DNA of 64,000 nucleotides from Ginsengibacter hankyongi (GTDB taxonomy: Bacteria; Bacteroidota; Bacteroidia; Chitinophagales; Chitinophagaceae): positions 186,001 to 250,000 of the forward strand of contig NZ_VYQF01000002.1 in NCBI RefSeq assembly GCF_008710285.1, given 5' to 3'. Below, piece by piece: positions 63,286 through 64,000 of the stretch (within the stretch, counting starts at the first letter, position 1; each line of letters opens with the position of its first letter). A program made the position numbers and the translations under genes. Below the pieces are notes generated by a model. It did not search any database, was not told the DNA's origin, and saw nothing but the letters and a program-made list of their open reading frames with translations.

Positions 63286-64000
63286 TCAAAGCTCAAGCAA
63301 TGCTTTTACGGGATCTTTCCCAAACAGAAGCTGGGCAGGGTTTTCAAGCATTTCCTTTACACGAACCAGGAAACTTACTGATTCACGCCCATCAATAATA
63401 CGATGATCGTAACTCACAGCCAGGTACATCATTGGCCGTATAACAACCTGGCCTTTTATTGCTACTGGTCGCTCTACAATATTATGCATTCCTAATATGG
63501 CGCTCTGTGGAATATTTATAATTGGTGTGCTCATTAATGAACCAAAAATTCCGCCATTGGTTATGGTAAATGTTCCGCCGGTCATCTCTTCTATTGTAAG
63601 TTTACTTTCTTTGGCTTTCGTCGCTAACTGAATGACTTCTTTTTCAATTTCAGCCATGCTAAGGCTTTCAGCATTTCTTATAACAGGCACGACCAATCCT
63701 TTGGGTGAAGACACTGCAATAGAAATATCGCAGTAATCATGGTACACGATACTATCGCCATCTATGCCCGCATTTACAGCCGGCCATTCCTGCAACGCAA
63801 AGCAACACGCCTTTGTAAAAAAGCTCATGAAGCCAAGATTTACTTCGTGGTGTTTTTTGAAAACCTCTTTATACTTTGTTCTTAAGTCCATTATAGCACT
63901 CATGTCCACTTCATTAAAAGTGGTGAGCATGGCCGTTGTATTTTTCGCCTCCACAAGCCTGCGGCTAATTGTTCTGCGCAGGTTACTCATTTTTTCAACT
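63286..64000 (-). CDS. sucB: Dihydrolipoyllysine-residue succinyltransferase (E2 of 2-oxoglutarate dehydrogenase), 5' end cut by window
   Basis: Catalytic domain of the E2 subunit of 2-oxoglutarate dehydrogenase. The frame stays open to the window edge: codons upstream of the Met at 63990 read V-E-K, so the N-terminal lipoyl and subunit-binding domains lie beyond it. The visible 238 codons include [43 protein letters not shown] and the active-site His in [15 protein letters not shown]. The sequence is of the SucB/OdhB type rather than of the pyruvate E2 type. Confidence 0.92.
   Translation of the reverse strand, partial: VEKMSNLRRTISRRLVEAKNTTAMLTTFNEVDMSAIMDLRTKYKEVFKKHHEVNLGFMSFFTKACCFALQEWPAVNAGIDGDSIVYHDYCDISIAVSSPKGLVVPVIRNAESLSMAEIEKEVIQLATKAKESKLTIEEMTGGTFTITNGGIFGSLMSTPIINIPQSAILGMHNIVERPVAIKGQVVIRPMMYLAVSYDHRIIDGRESVSFLVRVKEMLENPAQLLFGKDPVKALLEL

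Overview
The window looks like chromosomal DNA of a Bacteroidota bacterium, most likely family Chitinophagaceae. It is AT-rich, has many TAnnTTTG-type -7 promoter boxes directly in front of genes, and almost no Shine-Dalgarno sites. It also carries type IX secretion (T9SS) proteins with C-terminal sorting domains, a bacillithiol-disulfide-reductase-like gene, a single-chain E1 alpha/beta dehydrogenase and DUF1573 proteins. I see no phage, integrase, insertion sequence, CRISPR array or rRNA. It reads as ordinary core chromosome with a few accessory islets. One tRNA (Gln, UUG) is present.

Layout. 1-5.6 kb: 3'-truncated citrate synthase of the mitochondrial type, an LptF/LptG permease, a YjbR-like protein and a secreted M16 peptidase. 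5.6-13 kb: a seven-gene minus-strand operon making nucleotide sugars (aminotransferase, Ugd, UDP-xylose synthase, TviB/WbpO-like dehydrogenase, WbpP/TviC-like epimerase, RfbC, RfbD), with a promoter at 13022-13029. 13-20 kb: Kdo transferase, an unknown Bacteroidota-type protein, thymidine kinase, CcmB, SucD, adenine deaminase and a LolA-like secreted protein. 20-29.3 kb: an Asp-box/sortilin-like exported protein, TrmD, an S4 protein, a DPP IV-type peptidase, a small lipoprotein, an acyltransferase and a SYLF protein. 29.5-37.9 kb: RpsP, Ffh, a small winged-helix-like protein, a TylF-like methyltransferase, tRNA-Gln, divergent cyanophycin synthetase and cyanophycinase, and TyrS. 38.2-44.4 kb: a PorV-family porin-like protein followed by a very large C25 peptidase (PorV2/PorU2-like pair). 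44.5-52.9 kb: a second acyltransferase, YpdA, a small membrane protein, PhzF, fused E1 dehydrogenase, two DUF1573 proteins and a GH125 mannosidase. 52.9-58.1 kb: three-subunit proton-translocating transhydrogenase, a methyltransferase, FolA and ThyA. 58.1-64 kb: an intergenic repeat cluster, MnmA, a lipoprotein, a T9SS-sorted subtilase, an RsmB-type methyltransferase and the 3' part of the 2-oxoglutarate dehydrogenase E2 gene.

How the genes fit together. Central carbon metabolism is represented by scattered single genes (citrate synthase, SucD, E2, fused E1, transhydrogenase). Surface biogenesis is well represented: LPS transport and Kdo transfer, sugar-nucleotide supply, two acyltransferases and T9SS components. 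So is protein or peptide turnover outside the cytoplasm (M16, DPP IV, C25, S8). The cyanophycin pair implies storage or processing of an arginine/aspartate polymer. No clearly new multi-gene system is visible. The best candidates for a second look are the cphA/cphB control region, the PorV2/PorU2-like pair, the sugar-nucleotide supply operon without glycosyltransferases, the unrecognised 14345-15085 gene and the dispersed hairpin repeats.
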